DNA from: Paenibacillus sp. MZ04-78.2
GTDB lineage: Bacteria; Bacillota; Bacilli; Paenibacillales; NBRC-103111
Direction of reading: 5' to 3'
Length of the DNA: 64,000 nucleotides
Assembly (NCBI RefSeq): GCF_024213375.1
Contig: NZ_JANAVJ010000006.1
Coordinates: forward strand, 1 to 64,000
Shown here: positions 18,055-27,419 of the stretch, one piece after another
Layout of the letters: each line of letters opens with the position of its first letter
Numbering within the stretch: the stretch's first letter is position 1
Position numbers and translations under genes: made by a program
The notes under the pieces: generated by a model
What the model was told of the DNA's origin: nothing
The model's database searches: none
The model's input: the letters and a program-made list of their open reading frames with translations, nothing else

Positions 18055-18576
18055 ATGAATCCACAGCAATATCAGCAGGCTTCTGCAGACGGCCAAGAAC
18101 AACTTCAACAATTCCGCAGCTTTGTCGAATCGATGCATGATTCGTTCTACCGGCTTGCGCACCGGCTGCTCCAAGACCGCGAGCTTGCGGTGCAAGAGGT
18201 AGAGCGTACGTTCGTTGAGGTGTTTCGCAGACATGCGGAGGAAGGGTTTTCGCCAACGACCGGTTCTATGAGGGCAGTTGCCTACCGGGTGCTTATTCAC
18301 CGGTGCAAAATGGCTAAAGCTTCGGGCAAACGCGGGCTAAAGAAAGTCAAACTCGGACCCCGTACCATCCTCGAAGCCGTTGATGCGCTGCCGGATGAGG
18401 CGAAGCTGATCGTATCGCTGAAGTACGAATGTCAGCTGTCCTATGAAGAGATAGGGGAAATTCTAGAGATGTCCCCGGAGCGTGTAAAAAAAGGCGTTTG
18501 GTGCAGCAGGGAACGGTTAAGCAAATGGATGGAGGAGCCCCGTTCTTCTTTGAGCCTTGGGGTGGTTATGCATTAA
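18055..18576 (+). CDS. ECF-like RNA polymerase sigma factor
   Basis: 173 residues. Residues ~20-75 resemble region 2 of sigma-70-like factors (HDSFYRLAHRLLQDRELAVQEVERTFVEVFRRH). The C-terminus holds a region-4 helix-turn-helix (DALPDEAKLIVSLKYECQLSYEEIGEILEMSPERVKKGV). It would direct polymerase to a small regulon. The start ATG at 18055 is set by GGAGG at 18042-18046. No anti-sigma gene adjoins it: both neighbours belong to other units and terminators lie on each side, so it is a monocistronic orphan. Region 2 is divergent, so a role as a sigma-like regulator rather than a full sigma factor is possible. Confidence 0.75.
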   Translation: MNPQQYQQASADGQEQLQQFRSFVESMHDSFYRLAHRLLQDRELAVQEVERTFVEVFRRHAEEGFSPTTGSMRAVAYRVLIHRCKMAKASGKRGLKKVKLGPRTILEAVDALPDEAKLIVSLKYECQLSYEEIGEILEMSPERVKKGVWCSRERLSKWMEEPRSSLSLGVVMH

Positions 18577-18629
18577 TCCAAGATTATGGGAGAGCAAAGC
18601 TTCCGTACAGGTCTTGGATTAATTTTTTT
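18573..18629 (+). terminator. Terminator overlapping the sigma-like gene's stop
   Basis: TTAATCCAAGA (18573-18583) pairs with TCTTGGATTAA (18612-18622), then seven T residues. Confidence 0.8.
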
Positions 18630-18659
18630 GCGGCGCCAGGGAAAACGACAAAAATATCT

Positions 18660-18695
18660 AACCCGTCCTTATGGGCTTCATAAGACGGGTTTTTT
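18660..18695 (+). terminator. Second tandem terminator
   Basis: AACCCGTC-CTTATG (18660-18673) pairs with CATAAG-ACGGGTT (18679-18691) with one bulged base, running into TTTTTT. With the previous hairpin it isolates the sigma gene from the lyase gene. The rest of the ~300-bp gap up to 18882 holds no recognisable gene. Confidence 0.75.
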
Positions 18696-18882
18696 CGTTT
18701 GAAAATGGCTGCCTGCGGCGGGAAAAAAGCGGGAACATTTTTTGCCCGGGCCGATATACAAGAATTGAGCCTTGCCAAGCGGACGGCGTTTTTGTAAGTA
18801 TAGAGATGCAAAAGTGGCCGGAGTCCCGCGCGTTCTGCTTGAACTGGGGACGTTTGGCCAAAAGCCGCTGGGAGGGACCGGA

Positions 18883-21800
18883 ATGAAAATGAATATGGTG
18901 AAAATGTTAACGATTCTGGCATTATTGATGCCCGGCTTGTTTGTCCCGACAGGAGGAGGGATCGGGATGGCTGCTACAGGGAGCTTGGTATTGACCGGTG
19001 ATTTTGAAACCGTTATCAAGGACAGCTCCGGAAAGTGGATGGGAGGAAAAGCGCCGTCCAATTGGACCGGCGGATTCAAGGTCGGCGGCGGCGCGTTTGC
19101 TGTGGACTCCTCGCAATCGCACGGCGGTACGAAGGCTCTGAAGCTGTCCGGAAGCGCGACGTCGGACCGGGCTTCCGTCACGCAATCGCCGCTCGTCACA
19201 CCGAATAAAAGCTATAAGCTGTCCATGTGGATGAAGACGGACAACGTAAACGCCGGAAGCGGCGGCATGTATGTCCGGACACAGTATCTTTATGATAACG
19301 GGTCTACGAACAAGAAAATCAGCGATGGCCTGCTAACGCCGAAGCTAAAAGGAAGCAGCGACTGGCAGCCGTACGATCTGTATCTGACGATTCCGTCCAA
19401 CGTGAACAAAGTGGTGGTGGAGCCGATATTCGATTTTGCTTCCGGAGCCGCTTGGGTGGACGATGTGACGCTCACGGAGTGGGCCGGAGCGACCGATCTT
19501 GCCTTGGAGCCAACCGGAGTGTCTGTCGAAGTGGGGAAAACCGCGCAGCTGACTCCGGTCATTACGCCGAGCAGCGTGGCATCCGACGTGACGGTGCTCT
19601 GGTCGTCGTCCGACGCTTCGGTAGCTTTCGTATCGTCTTCGGGCTTGGTTACGGGCAATCAGGCGGGCACCGCTACCCTTACCGCCCGGACCGATGACGG
19701 CCGTTTCTCGGCGCAATCGATCGTCAGCGTGGAAAGCGCCCAGATGATGCAGGCCTACGATACGATCCGGCTGAAGTGGCTGAATAAGCTGACGGGCGGT
19801 ACCGGCTATGACCCTGCGGATGCCGACTACGCTTATTTTCTGGACAATCTGGCTTCCTCCGTCAGCAATGCGGAGCAAACCGGATTTTGGAACAAGCTGA
19901 ACACGGCGGCGGGACGCACGTATCTGTGGAGCGATCTGGCCAGCACGACCGTCTCTGCGCAGGTGACATCGAACTTCTCCCGCTTAAGAACGATGGCGGT
20001 CGCTTACAAGACGCCTTACTCGGCTTTGTACAACAATCCGGCGCTAAAGAAGGATCTTGTCGAGGCGCTTGACTGGATGTACACGAACCGGTACAACGAG
20101 AACAAAACGCCGTATGATAACTGGTGGGATTGGGAGATCGGAGCGGCACAAATCTTTAACGATATTCTTGTGCTGCTGTATGATGATCTGAGCCCGGTGC
20201 AGGTGGAGCGGTACATCAGGGCAATCGACAAGTTTTGCCCGGATCCGGTCTATTCCTCCGTTCTCGGAGCGAAAGGGAAGAAGCAGAACGGCGCAAACCT
20301 GCTGGACAAAGCGCTGGTCGTCACGCTTCGCGGCGTGCTCGGCAAGAACGGCGCAAAAATCGTACAGGGCCGCGATGCGATCGGCAACGAGTTCGTCTAT
20401 ACAACGAGCGGCGACGGGGTGTACCGCGACGGCTCGCTGGTGCAGCACAGGAACATCGCTTATACCGCAGGGTACGGCGGGGTGTGGCTGAAGGGCGCTG
20501 CGGATATGGGCTACATGCTGAACGGCTCGCCCTGGCCGATTACGGACCCGCGGACGAACAACGTATACGATTGGGTGACGCAAAGCTTCGAGCCGATCAT
20601 CTATAACGGGCTTGCGCTCGATATGACGAACGGGCGGGGCATTTCCCGGCAAACCACTGGCTCCGCACGGGGGATGATGATGACCATCCTGCGCATGTCC
20701 GACGGCGCACCGGCGAATAAAGCGTCGGCTTACCGCAGCATGGTCAAGGAATGGATGACGAAGGATCGAATCACGACGAATTATTACCAGGCGTCCTCGT
20801 CGATTTATGAAATCAAGTTGCTGAAAGGATTGTTGAACGATCCAAGTGTACAGCCGCGGGGCGAGCTGGTGAAGAGCCAGGTCATGGCGGGCATGGACAA
20901 AGTGTTTCATTTCCGTCCCGGCTACCTGTTCGGCGTCAGCCTTTTCTCCGACCGGATCTCCTCGTTCGAGAAGGGCAACGGCGAGAACCTGAAGGGCTGG
21001 TATACGGGCGTCGGCATGACGTATTTGTACAATGAGGATCAGACGCAGTACCGCAACGATTTTTGGCCGACGGTGGATTCGTTCCGGCTGCCGGGCACGA
21101 CAACGGACGGCTCCGGCAAAACGTTGACGGCGACCAATTGGGCGAGCTATCCCAACACTCAAACGTGGGTGGGAGGTTCTACGCTGGACGGCCTGTACAG
21201 CGCGGTCGGCATGGACTTTACGCTCAAGAAGCTCACCGGCAGCGACCTGCAGGGCAAAAAATCCTGGTTCCTGCTCGATGACGAAATCGTCGCGCTCGGC
21301 GCCGGCATTACCTCTACGGGCAGCAATCCCGTGGAGACCATCGCCGAGAACCGGAAGCTTACGGACGGGAACGACAACCTTCTGACAATCGACGGCGCCG
21401 TCGTGCCGAAGGAGACCTCGGATCTCAATCGGACGGTCCAATGGGCGCATCTGACCGGGAACGTGCCGGGGACGGATATCGGGTATTATTTCCCGAACGG
21501 CACGAATGTGGCGGTGAAGCGGGAAGCGCGCACCGGGGCGTGGAAGGACATCAATACGGGGTTCAGCGCGACGCCGATCACCCGCAATTACTTAAGTCTG
21601 GCTTTCGCTCACGGCGTCAAGCCGGTGAACGCGGATTACGCTTATGTTCTGCTGCCGAACCGGAATGCGGCGGCAACCCAAAGCTACAGCGCGCAACCGC
21701 CGGTGTCGATTCTCGCGAACAATGCTCAGGTGCAGGCGGTGCGAAAGCCGTCGCTCGGGATCACGGCAGCGAATTTCTGGCAGGCGGGGACGGTCGATGG

Positions 21801-22056
21801 GCTGACGGCGCGAAATCCGGTATCCGTGATGGTGAAGGAACAGAATGGAGAAATGACGCTCTCCGTCTCCGATCCGACGCAGAAGCAATCGTCGGTGACC
21901 GTTGAGCTGAACCGCGGCTCGCTGGAGCCGGTAAGTCAGGGCAGCAGGGTGAAGGTCCTTCAGACGTCGCCCAAGCTGGTCGTGCAGGTCAACGTGGCTG
22001 GTTCTGTAGGGGCGACACACATGATCAAGCTGCGCGACCCGCTCGTCCCGCATTAG
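18883..22056 (+). CDS. Secreted polysaccharide lyase family 8 (hyaluronate/chondroitin/xanthan lyase type)
   Basis: 1057 residues with a signal peptide (~1-30). Next come a carbohydrate-binding beta-sandwich (~35-205, ending WVDDVTLTEW) and a bacterial Ig-like Big_2 domain (~208-287). The PL8 alpha/alpha toroid and C-terminal beta-sheet domains follow. The catalytic set is complete: N472 (NGANLLDK), H522 and Y531 (VQHRNIAYTAGYG), R585 and R589 (NGRGISR), plus aromatic patch W414/W415. From memory these spacings equal those in the S. pneumoniae hyaluronate lyase (Asn, His, Tyr) and chondroitin AC lyase (Arg). Substrate (glycosaminoglycan or xanthan) cannot be decided by reading. ATG 18883 follows GGGAGG at 18870-18875. 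Confidence 0.92.
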   Translation: MKMNMVKMLTILALLMPGLFVPTGGGIGMAATGSLVLTGDFETVIKDSSGKWMGGKAPSNWTGGFKVGGGAFAVDSSQSHGGTKALKLSGSATSDRASVTQSPLVTPNKSYKLSMWMKTDNVNAGSGGMYVRTQYLYDNGSTNKKISDGLLTPKLKGSSDWQPYDLYLTIPSNVNKVVVEPIFDFASGAAWVDDVTLTEWAGATDLALEPTGVSVEVGKTAQLTPVITPSSVASDVTVLWSSSDASVAFVSSSGLVTGNQAGTATLTARTDDGRFSAQSIVSVESAQMMQAYDTIRLKWLNKLTGGTGYDPADADYAYFLDNLASSVSNAEQTGFWNKLNTAAGRTYLWSDLASTTVSAQVTSNFSRLRTMAVAYKTPYSALYNNPALKKDLVEALDWMYTNRYNENKTPYDNWWDWEIGAAQIFNDILVLLYDDLSPVQVERYIRAIDKFCPDPVYSSVLGAKGKKQNGANLLDKALVVTLRGVLGKNGAKIVQGRDAIGNEFVYTTSGDGVYRDGSLVQHRNIAYTAGYGGVWLKGAADMGYMLNGSPWPITDPRTNNVYDWVTQSFEPIIYNGLALDMTNGRGISRQTTGSARGMMMTILRMSDGAPANKASAYRSMVKEWMTKDRITTNYYQASSSIYEIKLLKGLLNDPSVQPRGELVKSQVMAGMDKVFHFRPGYLFGVSLFSDRISSFEKGNGENLKGWYTGVGMTYLYNEDQTQYRNDFWPTVDSFRLPGTTTDGSGKTLTATNWASYPNTQTWVGGSTLDGLYSAVGMDFTLKKLTGSDLQGKKSWFLLDDEIVALGAGITSTGSNPVETIAENRKLTDGNDNLLTIDGAVVPKETSDLNRTVQWAHLTGNVPGTDIGYYFPNGTNVAVKREARTGAWKDINTGFSATPITRNYLSLAFAHGVKPVNADYAYVLLPNRNAAATQSYSAQPPVSILANNAQVQAVRKPSLGITAANFWQAGTVDGLTARNPVSVMVKEQNGEMTLSVSDPTQKQSSVTVELNRGSLEPVSQGSRVKVLQTSPKLVVQVNVAGSVGATHMIKLRDPLVPH

Positions 22057-22124
22057 GAGGGTGGCGTGCTGCAGGCCGCTGGCGTTTCGGAAACCGGCGT
22101 ATATCCCTCGGCCGGTCCGGGGCG

Positions 22125-22244
22125 GTGACGAGCACGGTATCCGATGCGGCGTATCGCATCTATCAGAACGAAGCCCCGATCGCCAGCGTCGGCGGCAGCA
22201 CTTACGGGTATGACGTGCGCCAATTGACCCTGGGCACGACTTAA
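22125..22244 (+). pseudogene. Orphaned fibronectin-III-like tail fragment
   Basis: Forty codons ending at TAA 22242-22244 read AYRIYQNEAPIASVGGSTYG followed by YDVRQLTLGTT. That is the strand pattern of the second half of a fibronectin type III domain. It has no start codon context and lies 70 bp behind the lyase stop. It is probably the decayed end of a longer lyase or another secreted enzyme; which one cannot be told. Confidence 0.55.
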
Positions 22245-22246
22245 AA

Positions 22247-22280
22247 GCGGGCGCGCCGTGCCTTTTGACCGTGCGCCCGC
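22247..22280 (+). terminator. GC-rich stem-loop after the lyase region
   Basis: GCGGGCGC (22247-22254) pairs with GCGCCCGC (22273-22280). There is no clear T tract, so termination is plausible but weak. Confidence 0.45.
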
Positions 22281-22344
22281 GGTCTTGCCAAACGGCCGGA
22301 CGACGCATTAGACAAAGTGGAGAAAGCGAGGGGGAGCACACACC

Positions 22345-24666
22345 ATGAAACGCACCTATTTCCGCATACGGAACCCGTTTGCTTCGTTTCGGAAGTCGAT
22401 GCTGCAGCGTATGCTCGCTGTATCGCTTTTTGCCTCGATCTTCCCCGTCATCTTTGTCGGGATCTCCAGCTATTGGTTTTCGTCGTCCGCCATCCGCAAG
22501 GAAGTGGACCAAGCTAACGCCCGCGTCTTGAAGCACGCTTCGTACTCCATCGATACGGCGCTCCAGCGTGTGCGCAGCAATGCGCTCCAGATGCTGCTCG
22601 GTTCGTTTTTCAACGGCAACCTGACAGAGCAGAGATGGATGAACTACGCCGGATTTTACTCCAATTTGTTCCAAAATCTTTCCTCTCTTCAAAATAGCAA
22701 CGCCGAGATCAGTCGTATTGTCATGTATATTGCTGAAGACGATTATCTGGTATCGCCGGATCAAGGCGGTCATAAGGTAGCCGGAGAGGAGGACCGCCGG
22801 CAGCTGCAAGGACTGCTTGCTTCCCGCGAAGCGATGTACTGGAGCAACGATACGTTCCGGTTTATGGGGGACGCCCCCGGGAGGGAAGCGGGCGTGACGC
22901 TCGTGTGTCAGGTGCCGTTCCAAGCCTCGGAGCCGATCGGGCTCCTGCTTCTGCAGCTGAATCCGTCGTTCCTTCAGGAAAATATGACGCGATTTTCCGC
23001 TTATCCGGGCGAGCTCTCGTTCGTATTGAACGAGGAGGGCCGGGAGGTCGTCTCGTCGGCCGGGCAGCCCGCTCCTCAAGGATTGTATGAGCAGGTGGGA
23101 GAGCATCCCGGAAGCGCTTTCTCCTTCGCGTGGGAAGGGCGGGATTACTTGGTCACCGCCTTCCATTCTTCGTTCAACGGCTGGACGTACCTTGATATGG
23201 TGCCCTTGCAGGAGCTGAACGCCAAATCCCGCGGCATCGCCGTCATTACTGTTGCCATCGTGCTGGTGTTTTTGCTGCTGGGCGCGGCGGCGACGGCTTG
23301 GAGCACGAAGCGGCTGTACCGGCCGATCGAGCATCTGGTTTCGCTGGTGCGCGGGAACCGGGACGAGGAGCTGCTGGCCGATGAGATCGGCTACGTTCGG
23401 AACCGGTGGGCGGAGCTGAACCAGGCGACAACCCGTCTCCAGACGCAGCTGAACCGGCAGCTTCCAGCCATTCGCGAGGCGTTCGCGCTGCAGTGGCTGC
23501 AAGGGCATTACGCGCATTATACGTCGGAGCAGCTTCCGGTGCTGTTCGAACGCTACGACGTGCCTTATCAACACATGCATGCCGTCTTCGCGCTCGCTTA
23601 CGATCAGTCGGCGGACGGCAGCAGCCGGTTCCGGGAAAGCGACAAGGAATTGATCGTATTTACGATGAAAAATATCGCGCAGGATGTACTCGCGCAGCAG
23701 CGAGCAAGCGGCATGGTCGTGAACCTGCTGAACGATCAGATTGCCGTCTGGCTCTGGGAAGATACGGAGGACCCTGCGGCATGGTTCACGCAGGTGCAGG
23801 AATTGGCCGCGGGACTGCGCGCTGTGCTGGCCGACTACTTGAAGCTGCCGGTTACGGCAGGGCTTGGGGACGGGCCGGGGCAGCCGGGAGGCTTGCCAAG
23901 GCTGTTCGCGCAGGCGGCGATGGCGATCCGCTCCCGGTTCTGGGCCGGGACCGGTCAAGTGATCCGCAGCGGGGACGGGGACGCCGGCGAAGCGAAGTCC
24001 TACCCGTACCCGTTCGAGCTCGAAGCGGGGCTGGAGCAGGCGCTGCGCAACGGCGATGCTGCGGAAGCGGAGCTGCAGCTTGAGCAGTTCGCCGCCTATG
24101 CGCAGGAGACGCTGCGGGAGACGGAGCGCATTCGGACGGCCTATTACCAGCTTCTCACGGCCGCGCTGCGGGTCGTCTTCCTGCTCAACCTGTCGCTTAA
24201 GGAAGGCAGTGACGGGACTGGCGACGAAACCGACCTGTACGTGCAGATCAAGAACGTGCATTCGATCCAAGAGCTGAACGACTGGTTCCGGGAGCGGCTG
24301 ATCCGTCCGATTGCCCGGAAGGTGCAGCAAAGGCATCATCAAGAATACGAGCGGACGTTCGAGACCGCTGTCGCTTACATCGAGGCGAATCATCATATCG
24401 ATCTGTCGCTGGATCAAGTCGCCGAGCGCTGCGGACTCAGCCCGCCTTATTTCAGCAAGCTGTTCAAGCGCATTGTGGGTGTGTCGTTCATCGAATATTT
24501 GACGGCCTACCGCATCGAGCGCGCCAAGACGCTGCTGAAGACGACCGTCCTGTCCGTCGCCGAAGTGGCGGAGAGCGTAGGCTACCAGCCGAAAAATTTC
24601 ATCCGCGTATTCAAAAAACAAACCGGGCAAACGCCCGGTCAGTTCCGTGAGACGGGTTCGGCATAA
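22345..24666 (+). CDS. Membrane-anchored AraC-family regulator with extracellular sensor
   Basis: 773 residues. A transmembrane helix at ~25-50 and a second at ~297-320 enclose an extracellular sensor region. After a ~350-residue cytoplasmic linker the last ~100 residues are a double helix-turn-helix AraC domain (VAERCGLSPPYFSKLFKRIVG ... VAESVGYQPKNFIRVFKKQ). There is no kinase or receiver domain, so it is a one-component membrane-to-DNA regulator as in YtdP-like proteins. It sits directly downstream of the PL8 lyase and may control it and/or the importer at 26.4 kb; both are inferences from position. Confidence 0.9.
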   Translation: MKRTYFRIRNPFASFRKSMLQRMLAVSLFASIFPVIFVGISSYWFSSSAIRKEVDQANARVLKHASYSIDTALQRVRSNALQMLLGSFFNGNLTEQRWMNYAGFYSNLFQNLSSLQNSNAEISRIVMYIAEDDYLVSPDQGGHKVAGEEDRRQLQGLLASREAMYWSNDTFRFMGDAPGREAGVTLVCQVPFQASEPIGLLLLQLNPSFLQENMTRFSAYPGELSFVLNEEGREVVSSAGQPAPQGLYEQVGEHPGSAFSFAWEGRDYLVTAFHSSFNGWTYLDMVPLQELNAKSRGIAVITVAIVLVFLLLGAAATAWSTKRLYRPIEHLVSLVRGNRDEELLADEIGYVRNRWAELNQATTRLQTQLNRQLPAIREAFALQWLQGHYAHYTSEQLPVLFERYDVPYQHMHAVFALAYDQSADGSSRFRESDKELIVFTMKNIAQDVLAQQRASGMVVNLLNDQIAVWLWEDTEDPAAWFTQVQELAAGLRAVLADYLKLPVTAGLGDGPGQPGGLPRLFAQAAMAIRSRFWAGTGQVIRSGDGDAGEAKSYPYPFELEAGLEQALRNGDAAEAELQLEQFAAYAQETLRETERIRTAYYQLLTAALRVVFLLNLSLKEGSDGTGDETDLYVQIKNVHSIQELNDWFRERLIRPIARKVQQRHHQEYERTFETAVAYIEANHHIDLSLDQVAERCGLSPPYFSKLFKRIVGVSFIEYLTAYRIERAKTLLKTTVLSVAEVAESVGYQPKNFIRVFKKQTGQTPGQFRETGSA

Positions 24667-24704
24667 GGCCGGACCCTGTTTTGATTGAAAAACCTTCGAT
24701 CCCT

Positions 24705-26105
24705 TTATTTAACAAATTGCACGTCGTAGCCTTTTTGCTTCAATTGATCGATAACCATATCTTTCATCGCATAGTGCGCTGCACCGACGACGACAAAGTA
24801 GGTGGATTTACCGTCTTTTTCCAACAATTCCGCCAGTTTTTTCGTCATGTTCTTGTCCCGTTCCCCTAACAGCCTTTGAGCCATCTCGCTTTGGGTAAAC
24901 TGCTGCGAAGCGGAGAAAGACTGGCTAAAGCCGTCCAAGTCCCCCTTGGTCCACAGCTGCTGCCACTGCTTGAATTGTGCGGCGGCATCCGGAGCGTTAG
25001 CGTCAGGCGATAACAGATGGTCCAGCATCGCGTTCAATTCTTTCTCCTGCTCTTGTGGAGAAGCGCTACTTAGAACATCGCCTTGCAGCTTAAAGCCTTC
25101 CAGCTCCTGAACCGGTTTTCCGGCCAGCTTGGCACTCGACAGGAAGTACATATCGACACCCAAAGCGGTCGCCTGTGCCAACTCCTTAGGAGATTTCATA
25201 AGCGTAGTAAGGGACAGGTTGGAGGTGATCACCCAAGGCTTCAACTGATCGAAAGCTTGCTTGGACAGCCCCAATTTGTCGATCACGCGCTCCAGCTTTT
25301 CGTACGTTTCTTTGGATACGTGGTCCTTCAGCGTCGTGCCGTCGTTATAGCTCGTCAGACCGGTAAAATACTCCAACCCCGCTGTGTCGTTCGGCATGAG
25401 ATCCACTTCAACCAACAGCGCGTCGGACGACTGGAAGGCATCCTTGATTTGCTTTCGCAGCGGATACATCTCCGGAGTCCCCAAGTGAACCGATCCGAGC
25501 AAATACAGCGTATTGTTCCCCTTCGTCACTTTCCAGAAAAGCCCTTTGGCCCCGCCATCGGCGGTTTCATACGCATATTCGATGACCCGGCTGGCCAGCA
25601 CGACCGCCTGCTCAACGGTACTTGGTTGATCCAGCTCCAGACCGCTGCCGGTTCCTTGGACGATGCCTATTTTCTGCAAATACGGAACTGGCGCAGCGTC
25701 TTTATCCATCTCGAAGGCTGTCGGCAGCTCGTACTGCTTTAACAAACCGAACAAAGATTGCAGAACGGTATCTCTGGTTATCGATGCAGTTCCCGATGGT
25801 AGCGTGAAATCGCCCTTTTTGCTTAATCCCAGCGCATCCAGTTTCGTTCCGGTCGCTTGAACTAACGCTTGAAATCTATCAGGGGCAATCGGCTTCTGAA
25901 AGGTTCCGTCATAGTACCAGGACAGCGGGAAAATGCCGTATTTTTCGCCTTCGTTCAGTGCGCTTACAGACCATTTGCTGATCTGAGGCGTAACCTGCGG
26001 TGCTTCGTTTGCTAGAGCCGGTATGATCGTTCCGAGCATCGAGGTGACCGCGAGCAATCCCCCGGCCAGACTGCGTTTCCACTTGTTCCAAGTTCCAGAT
26101 TTCAT
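24705..26105 (-). CDS. Secreted TraB/GumN-family protein
   Basis: 466 residues with a signal peptide (ends near ALANEA). Residues ~35-190 hold short repeats resembling S-layer-homology modules (ISKWSVSALNEGEKYGIFPLSWYYDGTFQKPI and a second copy). From ~195 on it is a TraB/GumN domain: LFWKVTKGNNTLYLLGSVHLG at its start and FVVVGAAHYAMKDMVIDQLKQKG at its end, the two conserved Gly-X-X-His motifs of this putative metalloprotease-like family. The start at 26105 has GGGAGG upstream on the minus strand. It is convergent with the AraC regulator gene. Substrate unknown. Confidence 0.85.
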   Translation of the reverse strand: MKSGTWNKWKRSLAGGLLAVTSMLGTIIPALANEAPQVTPQISKWSVSALNEGEKYGIFPLSWYYDGTFQKPIAPDRFQALVQATGTKLDALGLSKKGDFTLPSGTASITRDTVLQSLFGLLKQYELPTAFEMDKDAAPVPYLQKIGIVQGTGSGLELDQPSTVEQAVVLASRVIEYAYETADGGAKGLFWKVTKGNNTLYLLGSVHLGTPEMYPLRKQIKDAFQSSDALLVEVDLMPNDTAGLEYFTGLTSYNDGTTLKDHVSKETYEKLERVIDKLGLSKQAFDQLKPWVITSNLSLTTLMKSPKELAQATALGVDMYFLSSAKLAGKPVQELEGFKLQGDVLSSASPQEQEKELNAMLDHLLSPDANAPDAAAQFKQWQQLWTKGDLDGFSQSFSASQQFTQSEMAQRLLGERDKNMTKKLAELLEKDGKSTYFVVVGAAHYAMKDMVIDQLKQKGYDVQFVK

Positions 26106-26437
26106 GCGAAGTTGCCTCCCGGATGTATGTAGTAGAATCATAGATAAAAGCAGTACTGATTATAGACCTTTCGGCTGGGAAACTCAACCATGGGCTGGAA
26201 AACGCGGGCTGCGGTCGTGCTCATTTTTTGTAACGCCGGCGAAGTTAAGAAGTGGGCATGAAGTGCGTAAATCGTGCACAGGCGCGTCTTTTCGGCATCT
26301 GTCGCGAGGGGAGATGCTCCTTTTTTGCCCGGCGACCGCCCCAAGAATTGCGCCTTGTCGCCGCCTCCGCTTCACTATACGATGCAGACATATTCGATCG
26401 AAGACGGATTGATCTGACATACGCAGGAGGTGGAAGC

Positions 26438-27418
26438 ATGAGTTCATCCGAAACGGAAGCGGTTCGCGGTGGCTTGCGGAAGAGCGGAGCCGGGCGGAAA
26501 ACAAACGGCTTCATTAAGGAATGGGCGGTCGCTTTGCGAAGAGACAAAGGCTTATACTTGCTCGCGGCGCCGGGATTGCTGTTTTTTCTCGTGTTCAAAT
26601 ATTTCCCGATTTGGGGATTGGCTCTGGCCTTCAAGGATTACTCGCCTTGGAGCGGCTTCTGGGGGAGCGAATGGGTAGGGTTCAAATATTTCCAGGAATT
26701 TTTCTCGAACCCCGACTTCTGGATTTTGTTCCGCAACACGATGGGGATCAGCTTCATGAACATTTTATTGTTCTTCCCGATGCCGATCGTGCTGGCGCTG
26801 CTGCTGAACGAAGTGCGATTGCTGTTCTTTAAGAAATTTGTGCAAACGGTTATTTACTTGCCTCACTTTTTGTCCTGGGTCGTCATTGTGGGGATCTGCT
26901 TCCTGCTGCTCAGCCAAGGCACCGGCGTAGTCAACCAACTGATTACGGAATCCGGGGGCAAGTCGATTGCTTTCTTGACGAACCCGGACGGCTTCTGGCT
27001 CATGCTGACCGCGCAGAGCATCTGGAAGGAAGCGGGCTGGGGGACGATTATTTTCCTCGCGGCGCTTACGGCGATTAACCAAGAGCTGTACGAAGCGGCG
27101 CAGATCGACGGGGCGAACCGTTGGAAGCAGATGCTGAACATTACGCTGCCGGGCATCCGCAGCACGATCATCGTGCTGTTCATCCTGCGGCTCGGACAAG
27201 TGCTGGAGGTCGGCTTCGAGCAAATTTACCTGATGGCAAGCGCGCCGGTATCCAGCGTGGCCGACGTGTTCGACACCTACGTCTACCGCGTAGGCATCCT
27301 GAACGGCCGGTTCGGCTATGCGACCGTCGTAGGCGTCTTTAAATCCGTCGTCGGTCTCATCCTCGTCGTTACGGCCAACCGTCTCGCGAAGCGTTTCGGA
27401 GAGGAGGGACTATACTAA
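26438..27418 (+). CDS. ABC permease, LplB type
   Basis: 326 residues; ATG 26438 is set by AGGAGGTGG immediately upstream. After a short cytoplasmic N-terminus come six predicted membrane spans and the EAA loop EAAQIDGANRWKQMLNITLPGI. First permease of the second oligosaccharide importer; it is followed one base later by its partner. The 296 bp before it (26142-26437) contain no gene I recognise, only a possible weak promoter. Confidence 0.93.
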   Translation: MSSSETEAVRGGLRKSGAGRKTNGFIKEWAVALRRDKGLYLLAAPGLLFFLVFKYFPIWGLALAFKDYSPWSGFWGSEWVGFKYFQEFFSNPDFWILFRNTMGISFMNILLFFPMPIVLALLLNEVRLLFFKKFVQTVIYLPHFLSWVVIVGICFLLLSQGTGVVNQLITESGGKSIAFLTNPDGFWLMLTAQSIWKEAGWGTIIFLAALTAINQELYEAAQIDGANRWKQMLNITLPGIRSTIIVLFILRLGQVLEVGFEQIYLMASAPVSSVADVFDTYVYRVGILNGRFGYATVVGVFKSVVGLILVVTANRLAKRFGEEGLY

Positions 27419-27419
27419 C

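Noticed and set aside
26245-26437. Upstream in-frame extension of the second LplB-type permease from GTG/ATG codons near 26252
   Set aside because: The extension has no conserved sequence and the strong AGGAGGTGG site directly before ATG 26438 fixes the start.
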